Assembly (NCBI RefSeq): GCF_026341855.1
Contig: NZ_JAPENW010000001.1
Span: 4,827,001 to 4,891,000 of the forward strand
DNA from: Streptomyces sp. NBC_00568
GTDB taxonomy: Bacteria; Actinomycetota; Actinomycetes; Streptomycetales; Streptomycetaceae
DNA length: 64,000 bases
Direction: 5' to 3'
This document shows, one piece after another, positions 8,803-17,099 of the stretch. Each line of letters opens with the position of its first letter. Position 1 is the first letter of the stretch. A program made the position numbers and the translations under genes. The notes under the pieces are model-generated. The model was not told where the DNA came from. It did not search any database and saw only the letters and a program-made list of their open reading frames with translations.

Positions 8803-9629
8803 TGTCCGCGCCCAAGGTGCTCGTCGCCAGCGACCTCGACCGCACACTCATCTACTCCTCGGCCGCGCTCGCGCTGACCATGCCGGACGCGCGAGCGCCC
8901 CGGCTGCTCTGCGTCGAGGTGCACGAGAGCAAGCCGCTGTCCTTCATGACGGAGACGGCCGCCGCGCTGCTCACCGAACTCGGCGACCTCGCCCACTTCG
9001 TGCCCACCACGACCCGCACCCGCAAGCAGTACCAGCGCATCAACCTGCCCGGTCCTGCCCCGGAGTACGCGATCTGCGCCAACGGCGGGCATCTGCTCGT
9101 CGACGGTGTCTCCGACCTCGACTGGCACCGGAGCGTGACGGAGCGGCTCGCCTCCGAGTGCGCGCCGCTCGACGAGGTGCGGGAGCACCTGGCGGCCACC
9201 GCGGACCCGGTCTGGGTGCGCAAGCACCGGATCGCCGAGGACCTGTTCGCCTATCTGGTGGTGGAGCGGGAACTGCTCCCCGAGCAGTGGGTGAAGGACC
9301 TGGCCGTGTGGGCGGAGAACCGCGGCTGGACGGTCTCGCTGCAGGGCCGCAAGATCTACGCCGTGCCGAAGCCGCTCACCAAGAGCGCGGCCGTGCGTGA
9401 GGTCGCCCGTCGTACCGGAGCCGTCCTCACCCTCGGCGCCGGGGACTCGCTGCTCGACGCCGACCTGCTGCTCGCCACCGACCGCGGCTGGCGTCCGGGC
9501 CACGGTGAACTCGCCGAAGCCGACTGGACCGCACCGGCGATCACCGCGCTGCCGGAGCGGGGTGTCGCGGCGGGGGAGCGGATCCTCCGCGAGTTCCTGG
9601 GCGCCTGCGCCGGCCCCGTACCGGCCTGA
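8802..9629 (+). CDS. HAD superfamily phosphatase of the Ter-associated operon
   Basis: A 275-residue haloacid dehalogenase hydrolase. Motif I is DLDRTL at residues 10-15; motif II is the Thr-rich PTTTRTRKQYQRI region; Lys of motif III is in PLTKSAAV; motif IV is GAGDSLLDADLL. A cap insertion lies between motifs II and III, as in Cof/SPP-like phosphatases. It would dephosphorylate the product made by the upstream lyase and PRTase fusion. ATG at 8802 overlaps the preceding TGA by one base, which signals strict translational coupling. A strong hairpin 18 bp after the stop closes the operon. Confidence 0.9.
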   Translation: MSAPKVLVASDLDRTLIYSSAALALTMPDARAPRLLCVEVHESKPLSFMTETAAALLTELGDLAHFVPTTTRTRKQYQRINLPGPAPEYAICANGGHLLVDGVSDLDWHRSVTERLASECAPLDEVREHLAATADPVWVRKHRIAEDLFAYLVVERELLPEQWVKDLAVWAENRGWTVSLQGRKIYAVPKPLTKSAAVREVARRTGAVLTLGAGDSLLDADLLLATDRGWRPGHGELAEADWTAPAITALPERGVAAGERILREFLGACAGPVPA

Positions 9630-9646
9630 CGGACAGAGGGGACCTC

Positions 9647-9680
9647 GGTTCCGGCCCCGCCGTGTCATGGGGCCGGGACC
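9647..9680 (+). terminator. operon terminator hairpin
   Basis: Inverted repeat of 12 bp (GGTTCCGGCCCC at 9647-9658 and GGGGCCGGGACC at 9669-9680, one G-U pair) with a 10-nt loop, 17 bp after the HAD stop. Confidence 0.65.
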
Positions 9681-10012
9681 ACCGGGCCCATGACGCCCGG
9701 CGCCGGACCGGTCCGGGCGATATGCCGGACGTGGTCCCGGTCCCGCCCTCTCGGGGGTGCCCAGGATGCTGGGCACCCGACGCGCTCACCCCGGGTCCGG
9801 TCTGCGTGGTTTTGTCGAACTAGGTTCCGGTTCCGCGCCGTTGAGGGCGCTTGAGGCCGCTCCGCCCCGGACGCGCCGGTCTCGGGGTCACCCGAGCGAT
9901 ATGTGGAACTTGGTGCCGTTACCGCCCTGTTGGGGCGACCGGAACCGTTCCGCCGCGACACGCCGGAGCCGTTTCGGGCATAGCTGAAGAGTTCCTGAGA
10001 AATCGCCCGGGA
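9681..10012. other. gene-free spacer with a perfect hairpin and a diverged direct repeat
   Basis: No credible gene. It holds a perfect 10-bp hairpin at 9755-9778 (GGGTGCCCAG, loop GATG) and two related tracts beginning GCGATATG at 9717 and 9896 that match at about three quarters of 43 positions, including a shared CCGCCCT. Both may be remnants of a mobile or regulatory element. Confidence 0.5.
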
Positions 10013-10240
10013 TCAGCCGCAGCAGCCGCCGCCGCAGCACCCGCCTCCGCCGCCTCCGGCGCGCGGCGCGGGCGCCGGCGCGGACGCCGATCCACCCTTG
10101 GCGACGGCGACCGTCGACAGGAGTTTGACGGTGTCGTCGTGCCCTGCGGGGCAGTCCGCGGGGGCGGCGGATTCGGCCATCGGTCGGCTCAGTTCGAAGG
10201 TGTCGCCGCAGGTCCGGCAGCGGTACTCGTAGCGAGGCAT
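10013..10240 (-). CDS. FmdB-type zinc ribbon protein
   Basis: A 75-residue protein starting MPRYEYRCRTCGDTFELSRP, the FmdB/CxxC_CXXC_SSSS zinc ribbon: Cys pairs CRTC and CPAGH, the second pair being Cys/His-like. The C-terminus is Ala/Pro/Gly-rich and ends in a CCGGGCCG tail with four extra cysteines. Function is unknown for the family; these small proteins are widespread and may act as metal-linked regulators. ATG 10240 is chosen because the conserved PRYEYRC begins there; a GTG two codons earlier is also possible. No clear ribosome site, so translation may be leaderless. Confidence 0.85.
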   Translation of the reverse strand: MPRYEYRCRTCGDTFELSRPMAESAAPADCPAGHDDTVKLLSTVAVAKGGSASAPAPAPRAGGGGGGCCGGGCCG

Positions 10241-10246
10241 GCGCAC

Positions 10247-10608
10247 AGGTTAGCCGGAATCGGCCGGCGTCCGTAGGGCTCGGGAGCCTTTCCCGGCGCG
10301 CCGGAGCAAGGCCCCGGCAGGGTGCGCGGGAGCGGTTCGTCCCCGGTCGACTGGTGAGCCCCGTTGACCTCTGAACTTTTTTGTCTGGTTGCTGATCGAA
10401 GAGATCTCATTGGTCGCTGATAATTTAATAGGGCCGCGACGAGCCGCAAGGTCGGGGAGGGGGGCTCGCAGCCGCGTAAGCGGCCGCTGCAACTATCCGC
10501 GCGCGCAATTCCGAAGTGCGGAGGGAGACGCAGTCGTGACCAAGACGTGGCATCGAAACGATGCTCCGAATCCCCTGTCTTTGGGCCGCCCACGCGCAGG
10601 AGCGTGCC
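10247..10608. other. upstream region of the penicillin-binding protein gene
   Basis: No gene. It contains an unusual AT-rich island (about 10375-10430, including TGATAATTTAATAG and a GAGATCTC palindrome) that stands out from its GC-rich surroundings and probably carries the promoters of the two divergent genes. GATAAT at 10419-10424 is a possible -10 element. Confidence 0.4.
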
Positions 10609-12642
10609 GTGGCTAGCACATCCGGACCGCAGCGCGGTCGCGGCTCTCGTCGCAAGCCCTCGCAGCCCACCCGACTGTCCCGCCTGGCCGCACGCCTCGT
10701 GCCGCTGGCCCGCCGCCTCAGACCGGCCTATCCACGCCCCGGCCGGGCCGGTTGGCGACGCTGGCTGCCCTCCTGGCGGCAGTGGCTCGGCGCCTTCGCG
10801 CTGTCCATCGGCCTGAGCGGTTCGCTGCTGGTCATCGCCTACGCCGCAACGGACATACCCCAGAACCTGAACACATATGCCACCCAGCAGGACAATGTCT
10901 ATTTCTGGGCGGACGGCAAGCCGATGGCCCGTACGGGCTGGGTGCGGCGCCAGGACATGCCGCTGAAGGACATACCCGAGGATGTGCGCTCGGCGGTCCT
11001 CGCGGCGGAGAACGAGAGCTTCTACTCCGACCCCGGTATCTCCGCCAAGGGTCTGGTCCGCGCCCTGGTGCGCACGGTCGGCCAGGGGGACACCCAGGGC
11101 GGCTCCACCATCACCCAGCAGTACGTCAAGAACGTCTATCTGACCCAGAACCGATCGGTGACCCGCAAGTTCACCGAGGCCATGATCGCCCTCAAGCTCG
11201 ACAACAAGATGAGCAAGGACAAGATCCTCGAGGGCTATCTCAACACCAGCTGGTTCGGGCGCGGCACCTACGGCCTCCAGCGGGCCTCCCAGGCCTACTA
11301 CGGCAAGGACGTGAGCAAGCTCAACGCCAGCGAGGGCGCGCTCCTCGCCGCGCTCCTCAAGGGCGCGGGTCTCTACGACCCCACCCTGAGCAAGGCCAAC
11401 CACGCCCGGGCGGTGGAGCGTTGGTCCTGGATCCTCGACCGCATGGTCAAGTCCGGCACGCTGTCGAAGTCCGAGCGGGCCAAGTACACGAAGTTCCCCG
11501 AGCCGGTCGAGCAGAGCGGGGCGTACGACACCGGTAAGCAGAGCGACTACCTCGTCGAGCTGGCGACCCAGTACGCCAAGAAGGCCGGGCACATCCCGGC
11601 CCGGGAGTTCGACCTGGGCGGCTACCAGATCTACACGACCTTCGACCGCGACCGCGAGACCGCGCTCACCGCCGCCGTGACCAAGGCCCGCAAGAAGGCG
11701 AAGAAGGACGACCCGGACAACGCGAAGGCCGCCCACTACGGAGCCGCCTCCATCGCCGCGAACGGGCGGATCCTCGCCGTCTACGGCGGCCCCGACCACC
11801 GCGAACAGGGCTACAACGAGTCCAACGCGACCACCGTCCAGGCCGGTTCGGCCTTCCTCCCCTTCGTCTATGCCGCCGCCCTGGAGCACGGCGTCACCAA
11901 GACCCGCGACAGCGCGGCCACGCCCGTCACCCCCGACTCGCTCTACGACGGCAACGACGGTGTCCCGGTCAGCACACCCGAGGGCCCCTACTGGGACCGC
12001 AGCGGCAAGAAGGTCGCCGCCCACAACGAAGGCAACAAAAACTACGGTCAGATCACGCTGCGTTCGGCCCTCGCCGCGAACGTGAACACGGTGTTCATGC
12101 AGCTCGGCATGGACACGGGCCTGGCGCAGGTGCGCAGGACCGCCGAGGCGTCGGGCCTGCTCCCCTCCAGCATCGGACCGCAGGTCCCCGGGCTCTCCCT
12201 CGGCACCTCCACGCCCAGCGCGATCCGCATGGCCAGTTCCTACGCCACCTTCGCCGCCGGCGGAACGCACATCGAGCCCTTCTCCGTGCGCCGCATCACC
12301 CGCAACGGAACCCGCGTCCGGCTGGACACGCCCGGACCCCATCGCGCGATGCGCGCGGAGGTGGCCCGCCAGGTCACCGAGGCGCTCTCGGACTCCTTCC
12401 GCACCGGTCACCCCGGCGCGGCCCCCCTCGGGGCGGAGGTGGCCGGCAAGAGGGGTTCCACACTGGACGACAAGGCCGCCTGGTACGTGGGAACGAACCG
12501 CTCCGTGTCGACGGCGGTGGTCCTCTACCGCATCGATCTGTCCAAGAGCCTCGAACCGCTGCCGCTCGAGGGGATCGCCGGCGCACCCGTCGCCGACGTG
12601 CCGTACGGCATCTGGTCCGGTGCCATGAGTCCGCTTCGCTGA
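10609..12642 (+). CDS. class A penicillin-binding protein with degenerate transpeptidase domain
   Basis: A 677-residue membrane-anchored cell-wall glycosyltransferase. A basic cytoplasmic tail (1-58) is followed by one membrane helix (about 59-81) and a GT51 domain with the catalytic Glu at 134 (AAENESFYSDPG), GGSTITQQYVKNVYL and NTSWFGRGTYGLQ. The C-terminal half has the penicillin-binding fold, but its three active-site motifs are changed: SxxK reads SAFL (414-417), SxN reads NVN (491-493) and KTG reads KRG (614-616). The enzyme should polymerise glycan but not cross-link. GTG 10609 follows AGGAG at 10598-10602. Downstream genes are also envelope enzymes. Confidence 0.9.
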   Translation: MASTSGPQRGRGSRRKPSQPTRLSRLAARLVPLARRLRPAYPRPGRAGWRRWLPSWRQWLGAFALSIGLSGSLLVIAYAATDIPQNLNTYATQQDNVYFWADGKPMARTGWVRRQDMPLKDIPEDVRSAVLAAENESFYSDPGISAKGLVRALVRTVGQGDTQGGSTITQQYVKNVYLTQNRSVTRKFTEAMIALKLDNKMSKDKILEGYLNTSWFGRGTYGLQRASQAYYGKDVSKLNASEGALLAALLKGAGLYDPTLSKANHARAVERWSWILDRMVKSGTLSKSERAKYTKFPEPVEQSGAYDTGKQSDYLVELATQYAKKAGHIPAREFDLGGYQIYTTFDRDRETALTAAVTKARKKAKKDDPDNAKAAHYGAASIAANGRILAVYGGPDHREQGYNESNATTVQAGSAFLPFVYAAALEHGVTKTRDSAATPVTPDSLYDGNDGVPVSTPEGPYWDRSGKKVAAHNEGNKNYGQITLRSALAANVNTVFMQLGMDTGLAQVRRTAEASGLLPSSIGPQVPGLSLGTSTPSAIRMASSYATFAAGGTHIEPFSVRRITRNGTRVRLDTPGPHRAMRAEVARQVTEALSDSFRTGHPGAAPLGAEVAGKRGSTLDDKAAWYVGTNRSVSTAVVLYRIDLSKSLEPLPLEGIAGAPVADVPYGIWSGAMSPLR

Positions 12643-12735
12643 CCCCGTCGGCCGGCCACCGGGCTCGGCCCCCAGCGACGGCCACCCGGTGGCCGCGCCA
12701 CGAACCTTCCACCCCCCTCGCAGAATGTGCCCCGT

Positions 12736-14034
12736 ATGAACTCGAAGCACAGCCGGCGCCGTCGCCGCGAGCCCGATCCCGGTTCTGCCGCCGCTTCCGC
12801 ACGCCAGGGCTTCGCGGCCATGACCGCCTTCCTCGTCGTCACGTCCATGGCCGCCACCTACCTGGCCCTGAACACGGACAGGGCCACACCGGCCGCGTCC
12901 GCCAGCGCGCACGCCTCCGGCGACGGCAAGGCGAAGAAGGAACCGGTCTGGGACGGGAAGACCAAGGTGCTGGGCGACGGCTCCACGTCCTACACCGGCC
13001 CGCAGAAGGGCGAGTTGAAGGCCGTACCGCTCAAGCCCGGTGAGAAGCCGCCCCAGTTCGTCGTCTTCTCCTGGGACGGCGCCCTCCAGGGCGACGACCA
13101 GCTCTTCTCGCACTACCGGGAGCTGGCCAAGGAGTACAACGCGCACATGACGTTCTTCCTGACCGGCATCTATCTGCTGCCCAAGGACAAGAAGACGCTC
13201 TACGAGCCGCCCATGCACGCGCCGGGATCGGCGGCCATCAGCTACGCCACCGACGAGCACATCCGCACCACGGTGGAGGAGCTCGGCAAGGCGTGGAAGG
13301 ACGGCAACGAGATCGGCACCCACTTCAACGGCCACTTCTGCGGCGACAAGGGCGGCGGGGACTGGAGCGTGGCGCAGTGGGAGAGCGAGATCGACCAGTT
13401 CTTCTCCTTCGTCGAGAAGTGGAAGACCAACACCGGCGACAGTGACCTTCCGGCGCTGCCCTTCGACCCCGCGCGTGCCGTCAGCGGCGGGCGCGCGCCC
13501 TGCCTCGAGGGCCAGAAGAACCTGCTCAAGGCCATGAAGGCCACGGCCAAGAAGTACGACTGGCGCTACGACGCCAGCTCCGCGGGCGACTTCCAGATAT
13601 GGCCCGTCAAGAAGGAGGGCATCTGGGACTTCCCGCTCCAGATGCTCCCTTACGAGGGCGGCAAGTACCAAGGCCTGTCCATGGACTTCAACTTCCTCTA
13701 CAACCAGTCCGACGGTGAGACCGAGGGAGATCCGGCCAAGTACCCGCAGTGGGAGCAGGAGACCGTCAAGTCGTACATGGCCGGATTCGACCGCGTCTAC
13801 TACGGCAGCAGGGCACCGCTGTTCATCGGCAACCACTTCGAGGACTGGAACGGCGGCATCTACATGAAGTCCATCGACCAGGTCATCAAGAACGTGTGCA
13901 CGAAGAAGGGCGTTCGCTGTGTGTCCTTCCGTGAACTGACCGACTGGCTCGATGTGCAGAAGCCCGAGACCCTGGAGCGGCTGCGCAGCCTGGATCCCGC
14001 CCAGTCGCCGGACTGGGCGACCGTCGTGAAGTAG
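12736..14034 (+). CDS. secreted or anchored polysaccharide deacetylase-like protein with altered catalytic motif
   Basis: A 432-residue protein with a basic N-terminus and one hydrophobic segment (about 22-44) that anchors or exports it. The rest resembles NodB/CE4 deacetylases: motif 1 reads FSWDG (Trp113-Asp114) in place of the usual TFDDG, so the catalytic-base Asp is missing while the metal-site Asp remains; motif 2 HFNGH keeps both metal histidines (196, 200). It would act on a cell-wall or extracellular glycan, or only bind it. It follows the PBP gene by 93 bp on the same strand. The start is uncertain: ATG 12736, or GTG 12727 three codons earlier, with no obvious ribosome site. Confidence 0.8.
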   Translation: MNSKHSRRRRREPDPGSAAASARQGFAAMTAFLVVTSMAATYLALNTDRATPAASASAHASGDGKAKKEPVWDGKTKVLGDGSTSYTGPQKGELKAVPLKPGEKPPQFVVFSWDGALQGDDQLFSHYRELAKEYNAHMTFFLTGIYLLPKDKKTLYEPPMHAPGSAAISYATDEHIRTTVEELGKAWKDGNEIGTHFNGHFCGDKGGGDWSVAQWESEIDQFFSFVEKWKTNTGDSDLPALPFDPARAVSGGRAPCLEGQKNLLKAMKATAKKYDWRYDASSAGDFQIWPVKKEGIWDFPLQMLPYEGGKYQGLSMDFNFLYNQSDGETEGDPAKYPQWEQETVKSYMAGFDRVYYGSRAPLFIGNHFEDWNGGIYMKSIDQVIKNVCTKKGVRCVSFRELTDWLDVQKPETLERLRSLDPAQSPDWATVVK

Positions 14035-14228
14035 TGGTCGCGGACCGTGGTGAAGCGGTGGTCGCGGTGGGGCCGGTATGTCCGCGACAACCTTGAGCGT
14101 CAACTTACCTCCGACATAAGGGACTTGGTTGCGGTCGACGCGAACTCCCCCCGGATTCAGCACAGTTGAGTGGGACATGTAAAGATTCCCTTCCCCGGAG
14201 TCCGACCGGGGATCAAGGAGAATCGTCA

Positions 14229-15362
14229 GTGATATCGAAGAAGTTGAGCCGCAGTTGCTCGACCGTGGGGGCGATCACGCTCTCCGCCCTCCTGTTGCCC
14301 CTGTCCGCCGCCCACGCCGCGGCCCCCACTCCCCGGGTGACCGCGTCGACGGCCGACGCCTTCGGCCGCGTGGCCGATGCCGTGTTCACCGACCGCACGG
14401 CCGCCCTGCTGGACCGGGCCCCGACGGCCCGTACGGCCCTGAAGGCGACCACCGCGGGCATACGGGTCTCCGGCACCCTCGCGCACACCGAGAGCGCCGC
14501 GGTCTCCTCCCTGCACGGCACGCGGTCCCGCCTCGCGGCCCTCGGTGAGGCCTACAGCGCCGGCGACACCCGCGTCACCGTGAACAGGACCCGGGTGACG
14601 GGACAGCGGGCCACCGCCTGGGTCACCGAGACCACCACCCTCACCTACCGCAAGATCCGCGGAGACGAGCCCGCCACCACGGGCTTCCGCGCACACCATG
14701 TCCTGACCTTCGCCGCCCAGGCGGACGGCACCTGGAAGCTGACGGGCGAGCGCTCGACGGACAAGGGCCCCCGGCAGGTCAACGAGCCCGTCACCACCAC
14801 GCCCCGCAGGACCACGATGGCCGCTGTCGACGCCCCCCGGGCAGCGACCACGTATCCCGCGCCCGCCAACGCCAAGAAGCTCACCGGCGCCCCGTACGAC
14901 TACGCGGCCATGGCGACGTACGCCGAGACGTACTGGAAGAACTACAACCCCGCCTACCGGAGCTTCAACGCGGTCGGCGGCGACTGCACCAACTACCTGA
15001 GCCAGGTCCTGAAGGCGGGCGGCTGGGCGACGGTCACCAGCTCGGACGAGGAGTACGGCACCTGGAACTACGGCACGTCCTCGCAGACCGACACCTGGGT
15101 CGGCGTCAACGAGTGGTCCTGGTTCACCCAGACCGCCCGGCGTTCCACCCCCCTGGCGAACGTCTACCAGATGGACATCGGCGACGTGATGCAGATGGAC
15201 TTCGACAAGGACGGGTCCAAGGACCACTCCATGATCACGTCGTACCGGAGCTCCGGCGGTGTGCCGTATCTGACCTACCACGACGCCGACACCTACCGCC
15301 GATCGGTGTCGAGCCTCATCGCGTCGTACCCGAACTCGGCGTTCTACGCGTACCGCACCTGA
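14229..15362 (+). CDS. secreted amidase-domain (Amidase_6) protein
   Basis: A 377-residue secreted protein. A Sec signal (residues 1-31, cut near SAAHA-AAP) precedes a variable region and a C-terminal domain (about 215-377) matching Amidase_6, an NlpC/P60-like papain fold: catalytic Cys253 in GGDCTNYLSQ and His333 in SKDHSMI, with YHDADTYRRSVSSL after it. It probably cleaves peptide or amide bonds in the cell wall or in secreted proteins. GTG 14229 follows AAGGAGAA at 14215-14222, and this start gives a clean signal peptide. It lies downstream of the PBP and deacetylase-like genes, completing an envelope gene set. Confidence 0.88.
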   Translation: MISKKLSRSCSTVGAITLSALLLPLSAAHAAAPTPRVTASTADAFGRVADAVFTDRTAALLDRAPTARTALKATTAGIRVSGTLAHTESAAVSSLHGTRSRLAALGEAYSAGDTRVTVNRTRVTGQRATAWVTETTTLTYRKIRGDEPATTGFRAHHVLTFAAQADGTWKLTGERSTDKGPRQVNEPVTTTPRRTTMAAVDAPRAATTYPAPANAKKLTGAPYDYAAMATYAETYWKNYNPAYRSFNAVGGDCTNYLSQVLKAGGWATVTSSDEEYGTWNYGTSSQTDTWVGVNEWSWFTQTARRSTPLANVYQMDIGDVMQMDFDKDGSKDHSMITSYRSSGGVPYLTYHDADTYRRSVSSLIASYPNSAFYAYRT

Positions 15363-15587
15363 TCGTTTCCTGATCGGCACCTGATCAGCGGCTGATCGGG
15401 CCAGACCTGGGCAAGGCCCCGCGGCGCGAGTGACGCGACCGTCGCGGGGCTGCCGCCGGGGACCGTGACGGGGCTGCCGCCGGGGACGGGGACGGGGACG
15501 GGGACGGGGACGGCCGCTCGGACGGGCCGGGGACCTGCTGCTTCCAGGGGCTCCCGCGGGCATTCCCGCGAGCTCCCCTGATCGCCC
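15363..15587. repeat. spacer with GGGGAC hexamer repeat and convergent hairpin
   Basis: Holds about five GGGGAC hexamers at 15482-15511, two copies of a CGGGGCTGCCGCCGGGGAC tract before them, and an imperfect hairpin at 15545-15580 (CAGGGG...CCCCTG with GCGGG/CCCGC inside). It separates convergent genes and probably terminates both. Confidence 0.6.
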
Positions 15588-17045
15588 TCAGGCGCCGCCG
15601 CGCTCCTCGCGGATCTGCGCGACCACCCGTGCCACCGTCTGCCGCACCGCCTCGGTCTCGGTCAGGAAGTGCCAGTAGTCGGGATGCCGGCCCTCCAGCG
15701 TGGCGACCGCCCGGTCGAGCCGGGCCACGGAGTCGTCGAGGGGGCGGGCCTGCCGGGGATCGGGGGTGCTGCGGCCCGCCATGGCCAGCCGCTGCGCGTC
15801 CCGGATCGCGAACCGGGTGCGGTCGATCTCCTGCTGGGGGTCCTTCTGCACGGCGTTCAGCCGCCGCAGCCGGTCCCCGGCCGCCGACACGGCCTCGTCG
15901 GTGTTGTTCAGCAGCGCGCGCACCGTAGCCAGCAGCGAGGTCGCGTCCGGCCAGCGCTGCGCCTCACGCGCGGCCCGTGCCTCCTTCAGCTTCAGCTCGG
16001 CCTGCCGTACGTTCTCCTCGGCCTGATCCGGCACATGCTGGAGGTCCTGCCAGCACGCCGCGGAGAACCGCCGCCGCAACTCGCTCAGCACCGGCTCCAC
16101 CTGCCCCGACCGGGTCGTCAGCGCCTGTGCGCGGGTCCGCAGGGAAACGAGCCGGTGGTCGATCTCGGCGGCCCGCTCCGGCAGCCGCGCCGCCTCCGCG
16201 CGCACCGCCTCGGCCTCCCGTGAAACCCGCTCGGCGCGCTCCAGCGTCTCCGGCACACCGTGCTGTCCGGCGCCCTGGTTGAGCTTGGTCAGCTCGGGCC
16301 CGAGGGCGGCGAGCCGGGCGGCGAGGTCGTCGGCCCCGAGCCCCGACTGCCGTACGGAATCGAGGGCGTTCGAGGCGGCGAGCAGGGCCTGCCGGGCGCG
16401 CTCGACGGCCGGGGCCAGGCGGGCGAGCTGTGTCTCGGCCTTGCCGAGCAGTGGGCCGAGACCCTGCTCGAACCGGTCCAGCTCGGCCTTCACGCGGCCC
16501 AGTTCGTCCTTCGCGGCGGTGAGTTCGCCCCGGGCCTGTGCCGCGACCGACGCCTCCAGCTCGTCCCGGTCCAGATCGTGGGCGTCGACGGCGGTGATGT
16601 ACTTCTGGCTGGCCTCGTCGATCCGCCGCCCCAGCGCCTCGAAATCGGAGACCGCGCGCCGGGCGGCCGGGGAGTCGTCCACGGCCGTGATGGTCTCGAT
16701 CGAGATGCGCAGGTCGCGCTGGGCGGTGTCCAGTTCGTAGAACGCCGCCGCCGCGGCGTCCTTGGCGGCCTGCGCCTCGGCCCGCTGGCCCTCGGCCCGC
16801 CCGCCGAACCAGCGCCGGGTGCCGCCTCCCGCGAAGGCCGCGGGCAGCGCGAGGGCGGCGAGCAGGGGCAGCGCGACGAGAGTGAGCACGTCACGGGCGA
16901 CGTACGAACGAGGACGGCTCACCGGCCGCCGCCCGGGCGAGACGTTCCGCCGAGCGGGAAGAGGGTGTGCCGGCCGCGCGCGTCGCGCGAACGGCGAGTA
17001 CGGCTGCGAAGGTGTCGCCGTCACATCCCTCTCCCGTGCTGTCAT
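15588..17045 (-). CDS. coiled-coil membrane protein, unknown function
   Basis: A 485-residue protein with a basic Pro/Arg-rich N-terminus (1-48), one membrane helix (about 52-75, TLVALPLLAALALPAAFAGG) and a very long Ala/Glu/Arg-rich helical region (about 85-485) with heptad character. The C-terminal part contains RHPDYWHFLTETEAVRQTVARVV. It resembles PspA/IM30-like or EzrA-like coiled coils only in general form, so no function is assigned. ATG 17045 is preceded by AAGGCGG; a GTG at 17024 after GGGAGAGG is an alternative. The next gene upstream on the same strand is the DUF4097 lipoprotein. Confidence 0.75.
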   Translation of the reverse strand: MTARERDVTATPSQPYSPFARRARPAHPLPARRNVSPGRRPVSRPRSYVARDVLTLVALPLLAALALPAAFAGGGTRRWFGGRAEGQRAEAQAAKDAAAAAFYELDTAQRDLRISIETITAVDDSPAARRAVSDFEALGRRIDEASQKYITAVDAHDLDRDELEASVAAQARGELTAAKDELGRVKAELDRFEQGLGPLLGKAETQLARLAPAVERARQALLAASNALDSVRQSGLGADDLAARLAALGPELTKLNQGAGQHGVPETLERAERVSREAEAVRAEAARLPERAAEIDHRLVSLRTRAQALTTRSGQVEPVLSELRRRFSAACWQDLQHVPDQAEENVRQAELKLKEARAAREAQRWPDATSLLATVRALLNNTDEAVSAAGDRLRRLNAVQKDPQQEIDRTRFAIRDAQRLAMAGRSTPDPRQARPLDDSVARLDRAVATLEGRHPDYWHFLTETEAVRQTVARVVAQIREERGGA

Positions 17046-17099
17046 CCGCCTTGCCCGGCTGTCATTCTCCCACCGGTTAAGGACGAACACACGGGCCGG

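Noticed and set aside
10189-14178. Minus-strand open frame of about 1330 codons
   Set aside because: Antisense to the PBP and deacetylase genes; no protein-like motifs, low complexity.
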